Of a stretch of 64,000 nucleotides of DNA, positions 43,095-51,260 are shown in pieces (position 1 is the stretch's first letter; each line of letters begins with the position of its first letter). Under the pieces are notes generated by a model. It had not been told where the DNA came from. It did no database searches and worked only from the letters and a program-made list of their open reading frames with translations. The stretch comes from Micromonospora parva (GTDB lineage: Bacteria; Actinomycetota; Actinomycetes; Mycobacteriales; Micromonosporaceae): positions 124,001 to 188,000 of the forward strand of contig NZ_JNZS01000010.1 of assembly GCF_000718515.1 (NCBI RefSeq), read 5' to 3'. The translations under genes were made by a program, and so were the position numbers.

Positions 43095-43664
43095 TCAGGT
43101 CAGCGCGGAGCAGGCCACCACGCCGGCGAGCAGCAGCGAGCCCACCAACGCCTGCAACAGCAGCGGTGGCCCGAGGTGCGACCAGAGCGTCGCGGTCCGT
43201 GGGGTCAGCAGCTGCCCGGTGGTGAGGTTGACGATCCGCTCGATCCGGGGCGGCAGCTCCGGGTCGCGTTGCGGGCGCACCGTGAGCTGCACCTGATCCG
43301 CCGGGTGCAGGGCGCTCTGCGGCAGGTGACCGTGCAGCTCCACCTCGCAGAGCTGACCGGCGGCGTTGCGCAGCCGCACCGGTGTGACCAGGTATTCCGG
43401 GCCCTGCTTCAGCTCCTTCCAGCGGCGTCGGGTGCCGCCGCCGCCGAAGGAGAAGAGCGAGCGCAGCAGCAGGGCGGGCAGCCGGGCGAAGGCCGCCGCG
43501 GCGAGCACCGCCACCAGCACCGGCTGACCGATGCGTACCTCCCGGGTGTAGCCGTCGAGCAGGCGGATCAGCCGCCCGGTGACGATCCGTTCCGTCGGGT
43601 ACACGATCCGTCGGGTATCGAGTCCGCTGTCCATTTCCACCACCGAGAGTTCGCGTGTGTTCAC
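43095..43664 (-). CDS. Membrane-associated protein of unknown function
   Basis: A 189-residue protein I do not recognise. A hydrophobic stretch VLVAVLAAAAFARLPALLLR lies near residue 55 and a C-terminal helix at PPLLLQALVGSLLLAGVVAC. Between them is a beta-rich part (EYLVTPVRLRNAAGQLCEVE, HPADQVQLTVRPQRDPELPP) that could be an OB-like or PH-like domain facing the cytoplasm. GTG 43664 gives a short N-terminus with NTRELSVVEMDSGLDTRR; ATG 43634 is possible. It is divergent from the baeRF2 gene. Confidence 0.6.
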   Translation of the reverse strand: MNTRELSVVEMDSGLDTRRIVYPTERIVTGRLIRLLDGYTREVRIGQPVLVAVLAAAAFARLPALLLRSLFSFGGGGTRRRWKELKQGPEYLVTPVRLRNAAGQLCEVELHGHLPQSALHPADQVQLTVRPQRDPELPPRIERIVNLTTGQLLTPRTATLWSHLGPPLLLQALVGSLLLAGVVACSALT

Positions 43665-43785
43665 AGATCGTATCGACGTCTTCGGTTGAACGACGTGAAT
43701 GAAACCTGGTCACGGGCTCACGGCCGCGAGGTGACATCCCCGACGACCCGGGTAAGCGGGGGGCCGAGCTGGAAAGGGGTCGAGC

Positions 43786-44910
43786 ATGCAGCTGTCCTTC
43801 CTGCGCCCGCTCTACGACCGTCCCGGGCCGTGGTGCTCGGTGTATCTGGACGCCTCCGCGGACACGGAGGACGCCCACCCCGCCCTGGATCTGCGCTGGC
43901 GTGCCCTGGAACGCCGCCTGGCGGAACAGGGGGCGGACGAGGCGAGCATCGCCGCGCTGGACCGGGTGGTCCGAGGTCACGACCCGATGGTCGGGGACTA
44001 CGGCCTGGCGGTCTTCGCCAGTCACGGCCGGGTGGTGCTCTCCGAGTACCTGTCCGCGCCACCACTGCGCGACCTGGCCCACGTCGGCCCGCTGCCGCAC
44101 GTGATGCCGCTGCTCGCCCAGCGCGGCGAGCAGGTGGCCTGGGTGCGGGTGGTCGCCGACCGGGTCGGCGCCGACGCGATGGCGGTCAGCGCCGGCGGGG
44201 TGCCCCGGCGGGCGCACGTCGCCGGCCGGGACGAGTACCCGCTGCGGCGGGCGAAGCCCGGTGGCTGGTCCCAGTCGCGCTACCAGCGGGCCGCCATGGA
44301 GGCGTGGCACCAGAACGCCGGCGACGTCACCGCGGCGACGGTGCAACTGGCTGACCGGGTCGGCGCGGACGTGGTGGTGGTGGCCGGCGACGTCCGGGCC
44401 ACCGGCATGATCGCCGCCCAGATGCCGGAGCGCTGGCAGGACCTGGTGGTGCGCACCGATGCCGGGTCCCGGGCCGGCGGCGCCGACCAGACGATGTTGG
44501 ACGACCTCACCGTGCAGACCATCGCGGAGATCGCCGACCAGCGGATCAGCGCCGCGCTGGACAAGTTCGGCGTGCAGGAGGACGTCGGCGGCGGCCTCGA
44601 CGCGGTCGTCTCGGCCCTGCAACGCAACCAGGTGGACATGATGCTCATCGTGGACGACCCGTCGGCCAACGGTGAGCTGTGGATCGGGGCGGAACCCACC
44701 GAGATCGCCGTCGACCCGGGGCAGCTGGCCGCCATGTCGGTGGCCGACCCGCAGCGGGTACGCGCCGACGCGGCACTGGTCCGGGCGCTCGTCGGCACCG
44801 ACGCGGCACTGACCGTGCTCGGCCCGGACGAGGCACCGGACCTGACCGACGGCGTGGGCGCGGTACTGCGCTACGTCGATCCCAGCACACCGGGGCGCGG
44901 CAATGGTTGA
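43786..44910 (+). CDS. baeRF2/Vms1-type release-factor-fold protein (Rv2629-like)
   Basis: A 374-residue protein of the bacterial archaeo-eukaryotic release-factor family 2, similar in layout to mycobacterial Rv2629. N-terminal region FLRPLYDRPGPWCSVYLDAS, DPMVGDYGLAVFASHGRVVL; central eRF1-2-like part DRVGADAMAVSAGGVPRRAH, HVAGRDEYPLRRAKPGGWSQ and SRYQRAAMEAWHQNAGDVTA; C-terminal eRF1-3-like part RQ-like LQRNQVDMMLIVDDPSANGE. The family is thought to act on stalled or dormant ribosomes. The GGAAAGG upstream supports the ATG. It overlaps the TPP enzyme by 8 bases, a strong sign of co-expression. Confidence 0.85.
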   Translation: MQLSFLRPLYDRPGPWCSVYLDASADTEDAHPALDLRWRALERRLAEQGADEASIAALDRVVRGHDPMVGDYGLAVFASHGRVVLSEYLSAPPLRDLAHVGPLPHVMPLLAQRGEQVAWVRVVADRVGADAMAVSAGGVPRRAHVAGRDEYPLRRAKPGGWSQSRYQRAAMEAWHQNAGDVTAATVQLADRVGADVVVVAGDVRATGMIAAQMPERWQDLVVRTDAGSRAGGADQTMLDDLTVQTIAEIADQRISAALDKFGVQEDVGGGLDAVVSALQRNQVDMMLIVDDPSANGELWIGAEPTEIAVDPGQLAAMSVADPQRVRADAALVRALVGTDAALTVLGPDEAPDLTDGVGAVLRYVDPSTPGRGNG

Positions 44911-46657
44911 CCGCTCGGTGGCCGACGTGGTGGTCGAGCGGCTTCTGGCCTGGCGGGTGCCCCGCGCCTTCGGGTACCCGGGGGAGGCGATCGCCCCGCT
45001 GGTCGACGCGCTGGACCGCACCGGCGGGGAGCCGGCGTTCATCCCGGCCCGGCACGAGGAGACCGCCTCGTTCATGGCCACCGGGCACGCCAAGTTCACC
45101 GGCGGCATCGGGGTCTGCCTCGCCACCCAGGGGCCCAGCGCCGTCCAGCTGCTCAACGGCCTCTACGACGCCAAGCTGGACAGCAAGCCGGTGGTGGCCA
45201 TCGTCGGTGAGGACATCTCCGGGCCGCTCGGCGGGGCGCACCAGGAGATCGGGCTGAGTCGGCTCTTCGCTGACGTGTGCAACCAGTTCGTCCGGTACGG
45301 TCGCCGCCCCGAGGAGGTGGGGGCGCTGCTGGACCAGGCGTTCCGGACGGCGGCGGCGACCCGCAGCCCGACCTGCGTGGTGCTGCCCCGGCAGTTGCAG
45401 GAGGCGCTGGTGCCCGACCTCCAGTCGTACAGCGCCGGGGTGATCACGGCGACCCCCGGTGAGCCGCTGGCCCGGGTGCTGCCGCACGAGGCGGACCTGG
45501 ACGCCGCCGCGCAGCTGCTCAGCGGCGGCCAGCGGACCGCGATCCTGGTGGGCCAGGGTGGTCGGGACGCCGCCGCCGAGATCATCGAGATGGCCGACCG
45601 GCTCGGCGCCGGGGTGGCCACCTCACTGCTGGGCAAGCCGGTGCTCGACGAGCGGCTGCCGTTTCACACCGGGGTGCTCGGCGAGGTCGGCACACCGGCG
45701 GCGGCCGAGCTGATGGGTGGCTGCGACACCCTGCTGATGGTCGGCACCAACGACCCGTGGACCGACTACTTCCCGATGCCGGAGCAGGCGCGCACGGTGC
45801 AGATCGACATTGACGGCCGCCGGATCGGCACCCGGTACCCGGCCGACGTGCCGTTGGTCGGTGACGCCGCCGAGACCCTACGGGCGCTGCTGAGCCGGGT
45901 GCGCGGTCGGCCCGAGCAGCAGTGGCGGGCCACTGTGGAGAGTTCGGTGGACCGGTGGCGGGAGGCTGCCGCCGAGCGGGCCGCCGCCGCCGCGGACCCG
46001 GTCAACCCGCAGCTCGTCCTGCAGGAGTTGTCCGCCCGGCTGCCCGGCACCGGCGCGGTGGCTGTCGACGTCGGCTCGGTCCTCTACTGGTACGCCCGGC
46101 ACCTCACCCTGCCACCCGGGGTCAACGCGCAGCTGTGCGGCACCCTCGGGTCGATGGGCTGCGCGCTGCCGTACGCGGTGGCGGCCAAGCTCGCCGCCCC
46201 GGACCAGCCGGTGGTCGCGCTGGTCGGCGACGGGGCGATGCAGCTCAACGGGCTCGCCGAGCTGATCACCGTGTCGCACCTCTGGCAGCGGTGGCGCGAC
46301 CCCCGGCTGGTGGTGCTGGTGCTCAACAACCGGGACCAGAACGGGATGGGTGGCGGGCGGCAGCCGTCGTCCGACCCGACCCACCGCCGGCCCGACGTGC
46401 CGTACGCCGGCTGGGCCCGGCTGCTGGGGCTGCACGGGGTGCGGGTGGACCGTCCGGAGCTGGTCGGCGCGGCCTGGGACGAGGCCCTCGCCGCGGACCG
46501 CCCCTGCGTACTGGAGGCGGTCGTCGACCCGGCGGTGTCGCTGGCGCCGCCGGAGCCGGCGTTCGCCGACCTACGCGGCCTGTACGCCGAGGGCGCCGCG
46601 GCCCGGAAGGTCCGCGAGCAGGTGGAGGTCACGGTGACCGCGGATGATCTCGTTTAG
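44903..46657 (+). CDS. Thiamine-pyrophosphate enzyme, pyruvate-oxidase-like
   Basis: A 584-residue TPP-dependent enzyme of the acetolactate synthase/pyruvate oxidase group. N-terminal PYR domain: RVPRAFGYPGEAIAPLVDAL with the catalytic Glu in PARHEETASFMATGHAKFTG. The central FAD/nucleotide domain contains GQRTAILVGQGGRDAAAEII. The C-terminal PP domain has the magnesium/TPP motif VALVGDGAMQLNGLAELITV with LVVLVLNN. The enzyme probably decarboxylates pyruvate or a related 2-oxo acid to acetate plus CO2. Translationally coupled to the baeRF2 gene; the link between them is unexplained. Confidence 0.9.
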   Translation: MVDRSVADVVVERLLAWRVPRAFGYPGEAIAPLVDALDRTGGEPAFIPARHEETASFMATGHAKFTGGIGVCLATQGPSAVQLLNGLYDAKLDSKPVVAIVGEDISGPLGGAHQEIGLSRLFADVCNQFVRYGRRPEEVGALLDQAFRTAAATRSPTCVVLPRQLQEALVPDLQSYSAGVITATPGEPLARVLPHEADLDAAAQLLSGGQRTAILVGQGGRDAAAEIIEMADRLGAGVATSLLGKPVLDERLPFHTGVLGEVGTPAAAELMGGCDTLLMVGTNDPWTDYFPMPEQARTVQIDIDGRRIGTRYPADVPLVGDAAETLRALLSRVRGRPEQQWRATVESSVDRWREAAAERAAAAADPVNPQLVLQELSARLPGTGAVAVDVGSVLYWYARHLTLPPGVNAQLCGTLGSMGCALPYAVAAKLAAPDQPVVALVGDGAMQLNGLAELITVSHLWQRWRDPRLVVLVLNNRDQNGMGGGRQPSSDPTHRRPDVPYAGWARLLGLHGVRVDRPELVGAAWDEALAADRPCVLEAVVDPAVSLAPPEPAFADLRGLYAEGAAARKVREQVEVTVTADDLV

Positions 46658-46706
46658 CGACCCTGGACCAGGGCATCAGTAGCGGCCCGACGACGCTGGA
46701 GGTCCG

Positions 46707-47804
46707 ATGTCCGTACCCGCCGACCGCCGCTACGGTCCCGCGACCCTGCCGAGGGCGCGGGGTCCGCTCTCCACGGCGGTCATCGAAGCGCTGCGGCGTC
46801 CGCCGCACGACCTGCCGACCGATCTCGGCGTCGGCCTCGACCCGGCGGACCCGATCGTCGACGAGGACCTTCAGCTGACGCTGTTCCTCTGCTACGAGCT
46901 GCACTACCGGGGTTGGCTCGGGGTGGACGAGTCGTGGGAGTGGCAGCCGACACTGCTGGCGTTGCGGGCCCGCTGCGAACGCGTCTTCGAGGCGGCGCTG
47001 CGCCGGCTGGTCGGGGCGCCGTCGGTGCCTGCCGCCGGGGTGGCGGCCGGCCTGGCCGAGCTGGTCGCGGCCGACGACGGACCGGCGCTGGCCGCGCAGC
47101 TGCAACGACGCGCCGATCTCGCCCAGTTCCGCGAGTTCGTCGCCCACCGCTCCGTGTACCACCTGCGCGAGGCGGACCCGCACAGTTGGGCGCTGCCCCG
47201 CCTCGGCGGTCCGGCCAAGGCCGCGCTCGTGGAGATCCAGACCGACGAGTACGGCAACGGGCGGCTGGACCGGATGCACGCCGAGCTGTTCCGGCGCACC
47301 CTCGACCGGCTGGGCCTGGACACCGGTTACGGCGCCCACGTCGACGTGGTGCCGGCGGTGACGTTGGCGACCAACAACCTGATGTCGCTGTTCGGGCTGC
47401 ACCGACGGTTGCGCGGTGCGCTGCTCGGGCACCTGGCCGCGTTCGAGATGACCTCCTCGCTGCCCAACCGCCGCTACGGCAACGGGCTGCGCCGGCTCGG
47501 CTTCGACGAGGTGGCCACCCGCTTCTACGACGAGCACGTCGAGGCCGACGCGGTGCACGAGCAGATCGCCGCGCACGACATGTGCGGTGGCCTGGTCCGC
47601 CTGGAGCCGGCCCTCGCCTCCGACGTGCTCTTCGGCGCGGCGGCCGGGCTCGCGGTGGACCGGCTGTTCGCCGCGCACCTGCTGGACAGCTGGGCCGACG
47701 GCCGTAGCTCGCTGCGGACACCAGCCCCGCCGGACCTGCCGCCCACGGTGTCGCTTGTCGCGTTGCCCGCGGTGGCCCCGCCGTCTCCGCCCGCGCTCGT
47801 CTGA
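46707..47804 (+). CDS. Haem-oxygenase-fold iron-dependent oxidase (HDO type)
   Basis: A 365-residue iron-containing redox enzyme-family protein. The haem-oxygenase-like helical core has candidate diiron ligands in LFLCYELHYRGWLGV, VEIQTDEYGNGRLDRMHAEL and TRFYDEHVEADAVHEQIAAH. Known members of this fold use a mononuclear or diiron centre for oxidative cleavage or hydroxylation. A GGAGG site six bases upstream supports ATG 46707. It is 50 bases downstream of the TPP enzyme and convergent with the CDGSH gene, with a perfect 19-bp hairpin between. Confidence 0.83.
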   Translation: MSVPADRRYGPATLPRARGPLSTAVIEALRRPPHDLPTDLGVGLDPADPIVDEDLQLTLFLCYELHYRGWLGVDESWEWQPTLLALRARCERVFEAALRRLVGAPSVPAAGVAAGLAELVAADDGPALAAQLQRRADLAQFREFVAHRSVYHLREADPHSWALPRLGGPAKAALVEIQTDEYGNGRLDRMHAELFRRTLDRLGLDTGYGAHVDVVPAVTLATNNLMSLFGLHRRLRGALLGHLAAFEMTSSLPNRRYGNGLRRLGFDEVATRFYDEHVEADAVHEQIAAHDMCGGLVRLEPALASDVLFGAAAGLAVDRLFAAHLLDSWADGRSSLRTPAPPDLPPTVSLVALPAVAPPSPPALV

Positions 47805-47850
47805 TCCACACCGCCGGCTGTCGGGGTGGGGCCTGCCGCGCGGAATCCGT

Positions 47851-47921
47851 CCTTTGCTCTGCACCCGCCTGCGCATCACGCACGCTGCGTAACTGGCGCG
47901 TGGGCGGGTGCAGAGCAAAGG
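47851..47921. terminator. Perfect 19-bp inverted repeat between convergent genes
   Basis: Arms CCTTTGCTCTGCACCCGCC (47851-47869) and GGCGGGTGCAGAGCAAAGG (47903-47921) are exactly complementary around a 33-base loop that itself has partial self-complementarity. Located between the haem-oxygenase-fold gene (+) and the CDGSH gene (-), so probably a bidirectional terminator; the long perfect arm suggests a dispersed element. Confidence 0.75.
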
Positions 47922-47980
47922 CGGCGTGACTCTGGTGTGGCCCGACCGTGCGCCTGCGCGGCGTGACGCGACGACCTGGG

Positions 47981-48211
47981 TCAGCGCTCGCGGGTGGTGC
48001 CCGCCCGGAAGTTGATCGCCTTGTGGGTGCCGTCGCAGAACGGCTTGAGCGCCGACTTGCCGCACCGGCACAGCGCCACCGTGCCGCGCCGCGCGTCGAT
48101 GCGCTCGCCGTCCGGGGTGACCAGCGCGAAGTCGCCACGGACCAGCAGCGGTCCGTCCTCGTACGGGGTGATCGTGGCGGCGGCGGGCTCGCTGGTGTCG
48201 TCGGTGTGCAT
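47981..48211 (-). CDS. CDGSH-type iron-sulfur protein
   Basis: A 76-residue protein with the full CDGSH [2Fe-2S] ligand pattern C-x-C-x2-S-x3-P-x-C-D-G-x-H, seen as VALCRCGKSALKPFCDGTHK. Preceding strands (PYEDGPLLVRGDFALVTPDG, GERIDARRGTV) make the small beta-cradle. These proteins carry a redox-active, acid-labile cluster and are cytoplasmic electron carriers or sensors. ATG 48211 has GGGG immediately upstream. It converges on the haem-oxygenase-fold gene and is divergent from the unknown protein, a neighbourhood suggesting a shared iron-redox role. Confidence 0.93.
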   Translation of the reverse strand: MHTDDTSEPAAATITPYEDGPLLVRGDFALVTPDGERIDARRGTVALCRCGKSALKPFCDGTHKAINFRAGTTRER

Positions 48212-48359
48212 GGCCCCGGAAGTGCCCGCCCTGACCCTGCCGAAACCCGCGCGACCGAACGCCGGTGATGACCGGGGCACCCCGCTGACCAGCGGAATGT
48301 GCCGCCGGGTGGGTGATGCCCCGTTTGAACCCCATCGGGACGGGAAGCCGGGCCGCGTG

Positions 48360-49799
48360 GTGAGCGAACGAGGCAAGGTGGGGCCGGTGCACAAGGTGCG
48401 CAAGGGGCTCACGGCCGATGGCGCCGGTCTCGCCGGCGACCGGGTCGTGGCAGCGGGTAGTAGCGCCCGGGTGCTGGTCGCCGCCACCGCGCGGGCGCTG
48501 CGCGGGGTCGACTGCGCCGACCTCGGGCACACCGGGCCGACGTCGCGCTTCCCCGGCGCCCCCGAGCCGGTACGCCGCGCGGCCGCCACCCGCGCCGCCG
48601 GCCGGGTCGCGCTGACAGTGGCCCAGACCGACGAGGTGGACGCCGCCCGGGTGGCCCGCTGGTTCGTCGACCAGTACCCCCGGCGGCGCTACCCCGGGGT
48701 GCTGATCGGCTCCCCGCACGGCGCGGTGGCCCACCTCGCGGTGGCTCTCGGCGTGCCGTGGCTGCCCGCGGGATTCGAAATGACCGTGCACTGGTCCGAG
48801 GGTGGGGTGGACCGCCCGGCGGACGCCGCGGAGCACGGCGCGGCACTCGCCACCCGGTTGCTCGCCGGCAACGCCGACCTGCACCTGCGTCAGGTGCACT
48901 GCCCGGCCAGCCGTGGCGCGCTGACCGGGGCGACCGTGTCGCTGACCGCCGCGTGGCGGGCCCTACCGGCCGCGTACGCGACGTTTCTGGCCGACCGGCT
49001 GATGCCGGGTGCGCCGGTGCTGCTCGTCCGCGACGCGCGCACCTGGCCGGCGCTGGAGCGCGCCCCGGGGCACAGCTTCCAGGTCGGCTGCCCGGGCAGC
49101 GGGCTGGACCCGGTGGACTTCCACCCGGACAGCCACGCCCTGCGGCAGGTGCTGCGCTCCGTCGGCGGCGACGCGACCCGGTGGGAGCCACCGGAGGTGT
49201 CCGTACCGTCGGCGGACGCCGAGCACGGCGTCGACCCGGGCTTCGAGCTGGCCGCGCGGGACTGGACCGCCCAGCACCAGCACCCGCTGCACCGGGTGCT
49301 GGTGCCCCGGCCGGCGGCGCTGAGCGCGGGCGTGGCCGACCTGTACCGGCGGTGGCTGCGGCGCGCCGGCAAGACCGGTGACCGGTTGGTGGTGGAATGC
49401 GGCCGGCTGCTCGACCCGTGGCAGGTGGTGCGGGCGGGGCTGGTGCCGTACTGGTGCGAGAACGCCACCCGCCGCAGTGTCGACGAGGCCGAGTGGTGGT
49501 TGGCCGGCAGCGAGGCGTTCAGCTCGGTGGACGTGCTGCCCGAGCCGCCCGGGGTGCGCTCGCCCGCGCTGGCCGGGCTGCCGCAGTGGCTGGCCGTCGC
49601 CGGGTTCGGCCGGCGGCGTCGGGCGCTGGACCGCACCACCGCCCGGGGCTACCCGGTCACCTCGGTGCCCACCCGCCGGGCCACCGAGGTGCTGCGGGCC
49701 CAGCCGTACGACCTGCCCGCGCCGCCCCCTCTGGGGGTCGCCGAGGCGTTGGCAGTGCTCCGCGACAGCGGCGGCCACCAGGGGTTGTTGGTCTCCTGA
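48360..49799 (+). CDS. Unrecognised 479-residue protein near the iron-redox genes
   Basis: A soluble protein of about 479 residues without a family I can name. Conserved-looking segments are VLIGSPHGAVAHLAVALGVP with WLPAGFEMTVHWSEG (about 115-160), SFQVGCPGSGLDPVDFHPDS (about 240-260) and LVPYWCENATRRSVDEAEWW near 360. No signal peptide or membrane helix is seen. The start is uncertain: GTG 48360 is used, with GTGs at 48378 and 48387 as alternatives; the open frame runs far upstream but overlaps the CDGSH gene on the other strand. It may be linked to the neighbouring HDO and CDGSH genes by its divergent position. Confidence 0.65.
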   Translation: MSERGKVGPVHKVRKGLTADGAGLAGDRVVAAGSSARVLVAATARALRGVDCADLGHTGPTSRFPGAPEPVRRAAATRAAGRVALTVAQTDEVDAARVARWFVDQYPRRRYPGVLIGSPHGAVAHLAVALGVPWLPAGFEMTVHWSEGGVDRPADAAEHGAALATRLLAGNADLHLRQVHCPASRGALTGATVSLTAAWRALPAAYATFLADRLMPGAPVLLVRDARTWPALERAPGHSFQVGCPGSGLDPVDFHPDSHALRQVLRSVGGDATRWEPPEVSVPSADAEHGVDPGFELAARDWTAQHQHPLHRVLVPRPAALSAGVADLYRRWLRRAGKTGDRLVVECGRLLDPWQVVRAGLVPYWCENATRRSVDEAEWWLAGSEAFSSVDVLPEPPGVRSPALAGLPQWLAVAGFGRRRRALDRTTARGYPVTSVPTRRATEVLRAQPYDLPAPPPLGVAEALAVLRDSGGHQGLLVS

Positions 49800-49978
49800 G
49801 ACGGAGGACGCCGAAACATCCTCGCGAACCCGGGGTCCCGTGATTGAGTACCTACGGAGCGGGAACATCGCTGGCTGCGACGGCCTAATTGCGCTGCGTA
49901 GAGGCGGTGTCGCCCGCTGGCATCCCAGTCACTGACCCACTTTCCGGCCCGGTGCGTGGCTCGACCACGCGCACGACC

Positions 49979-50003
49979 GGTTTCCCGATCCGGGCGGGGG
50001 ACC
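49979..50003 (+). promoter_or_regulatory. Possible SigB/SigF-type promoter before the sigma-STAS gene
   Basis: GGTTTC (49979-49984) followed after about 13 bases by GGGGAC resembles the GGTTT...GGG-type promoters read by SigB/SigF sigma factors. It lies 20-40 bases upstream of the sigma-STAS gene and would make that gene autoregulated. The spacing is on the short side, so the call is tentative. Confidence 0.3.
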
Positions 50004-50021
50004 TTCCTGAGGGAGGCGCGG

Positions 50022-51164
50022 ATGTTCGGACAGACGAGCACGACCACGACCACACCACCACCCACCGATCGAGGTCTGGAGGATCTCGACGCGGCGGCGA
50101 TGGCGTACGCGGCCCGGATCGCCGGGCTGCCGCCGGAGCGGCGGGGGGAGGCTCGGGACGACCTGGTGCGATTCGCGCTGCCGTTCGCCGGGCGGTTGGC
50201 CCGCCGCTACCGGGGGCGCGGAGAGCCGCTGGAAGACCTGGAGCAGGTGGCCCGGCTGGGGCTGGTCAACGCCGTCGACCGCTATGACCCGGAACGGGGC
50301 TCGTTCACCGCGTACGCCGCGATCACCATCGTGGGCGAGATCAAACGACACTTCCGGGACCGGACCTGGGGCGTGCACGTGCCCCGCCGGCTGCGGGACC
50401 TGATCCTGGAGGTGGGGCAGGCCACCGCCGCGCTCACCAGTGAGCTGTCCCGGGCCCCGTCGGTGGCCGAGCTGTCAGCCCGGCTGGAGACCCCGGAGGA
50501 GGAGATCCTCGCCGCCCTGGAGTCGGCGGCCGGCTACAGCCCGGCCTCCCTCAACGCCCCGGTGGGTGGGGAGAGCTCCGCCGAGTTCGGCGACCTGGTC
50601 GGCGAGTCGGACAACGCGTTGGAGTCGGTCGACGACCGGGTGACGGTGAGCGGCCTGCTGCACCGACTGCCCTGGCGGGAACGGCGGATCCTCGCGATGC
50701 GCTTCTACGGCAACCAGACCCAGGCGGAGATCGCCGCCCGGTTCGGCATCTCGCAGATGCACGTGTCCCGGCTGCTGTCGCGGGCGCTCACCTGGCTGCG
50801 CCAGGCGATGCTCGCCGACGCGCCGCCGCCGTGGCAGAACGGCGCCGCCGAACCCGACCCGGGCAAGACCCGGATCTCGGTCAAGCAGAACGGCGACTCG
50901 GTGGTCGTCGAGGTGGGCGGCGAGATCGACCGCGACGGCGCGGACCAGTTGCGTCGGGCCATGCTGGAGGCGGTCACCGGTCAGCCCAGCGAGGTGGTCG
51001 TCGACCTGGTCGGCGCGGGCGGCTTCGACGCCGGTGGGATCGCCGCGCTGATGGCCGGGCGGGAGGCCGCGGAGCGGACCGGGGTGCCGCTGCGGCTGAC
51101 CCGGGTCCAGCCCGCGGTACGCCGTTCGCTCACCGCCGCCGGACTGGCACCGGCCCGGGACTGA
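50022..51164 (+). CDS. SigB/F/G-family sigma factor fused to a STAS domain
   Basis: A 380-residue two-part regulator. Residues about 45-265 form a group-3 sigma-70 factor: region 2 (EPLEDLEQVARLGLVNAVDR, YDPERGSFTAYAAITIVGEI), region 3 (WGVHVPRRLRDLILEVG) and region 4 (LPWRERRILAMRFYGNQTQA, EIAARFGISQMHVSRLLSRA). Residues about 283-378 form a STAS (SpoIIAA/MlaB-like) domain ending TGVPLRLTRVQPAVRRSLTA. At the place of the phospho-serine (D-S-S-G-L in SpoIIAA) it has D336-A-G-G-I, so phosphorylation there is impossible. The STAS part could contact an RsbW-like kinase directly. GGGAGG before ATG 50022 fixes the start. Confidence 0.92.
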   Translation: MFGQTSTTTTTPPPTDRGLEDLDAAAMAYAARIAGLPPERRGEARDDLVRFALPFAGRLARRYRGRGEPLEDLEQVARLGLVNAVDRYDPERGSFTAYAAITIVGEIKRHFRDRTWGVHVPRRLRDLILEVGQATAALTSELSRAPSVAELSARLETPEEEILAALESAAGYSPASLNAPVGGESSAEFGDLVGESDNALESVDDRVTVSGLLHRLPWRERRILAMRFYGNQTQAEIAARFGISQMHVSRLLSRALTWLRQAMLADAPPPWQNGAAEPDPGKTRISVKQNGDSVVVEVGGEIDRDGADQLRRAMLEAVTGQPSEVVVDLVGAGGFDAGGIAALMAGREAAERTGVPLRLTRVQPAVRRSLTAAGLAPARD

Positions 51165-51209
51165 CCGCACCACGTACCCGCACCGCACGCACCAGGTACC
51201 CGCACAGGC

Positions 51210-51243
51210 GCGGGGCCGACACCCGGCTGGGTGTCGGCCCCGC
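51210..51243. terminator. Perfect 15-bp bidirectional terminator hairpin
   Basis: Arms GCGGGGCCGACACCC and GGGTGTCGGCCCCGC with a GGCT loop, between the convergent sigma-STAS gene and ctaD. Confidence 0.85.
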
Positions 51244-51260
51244 TGCTCGCGTACCAGTGG

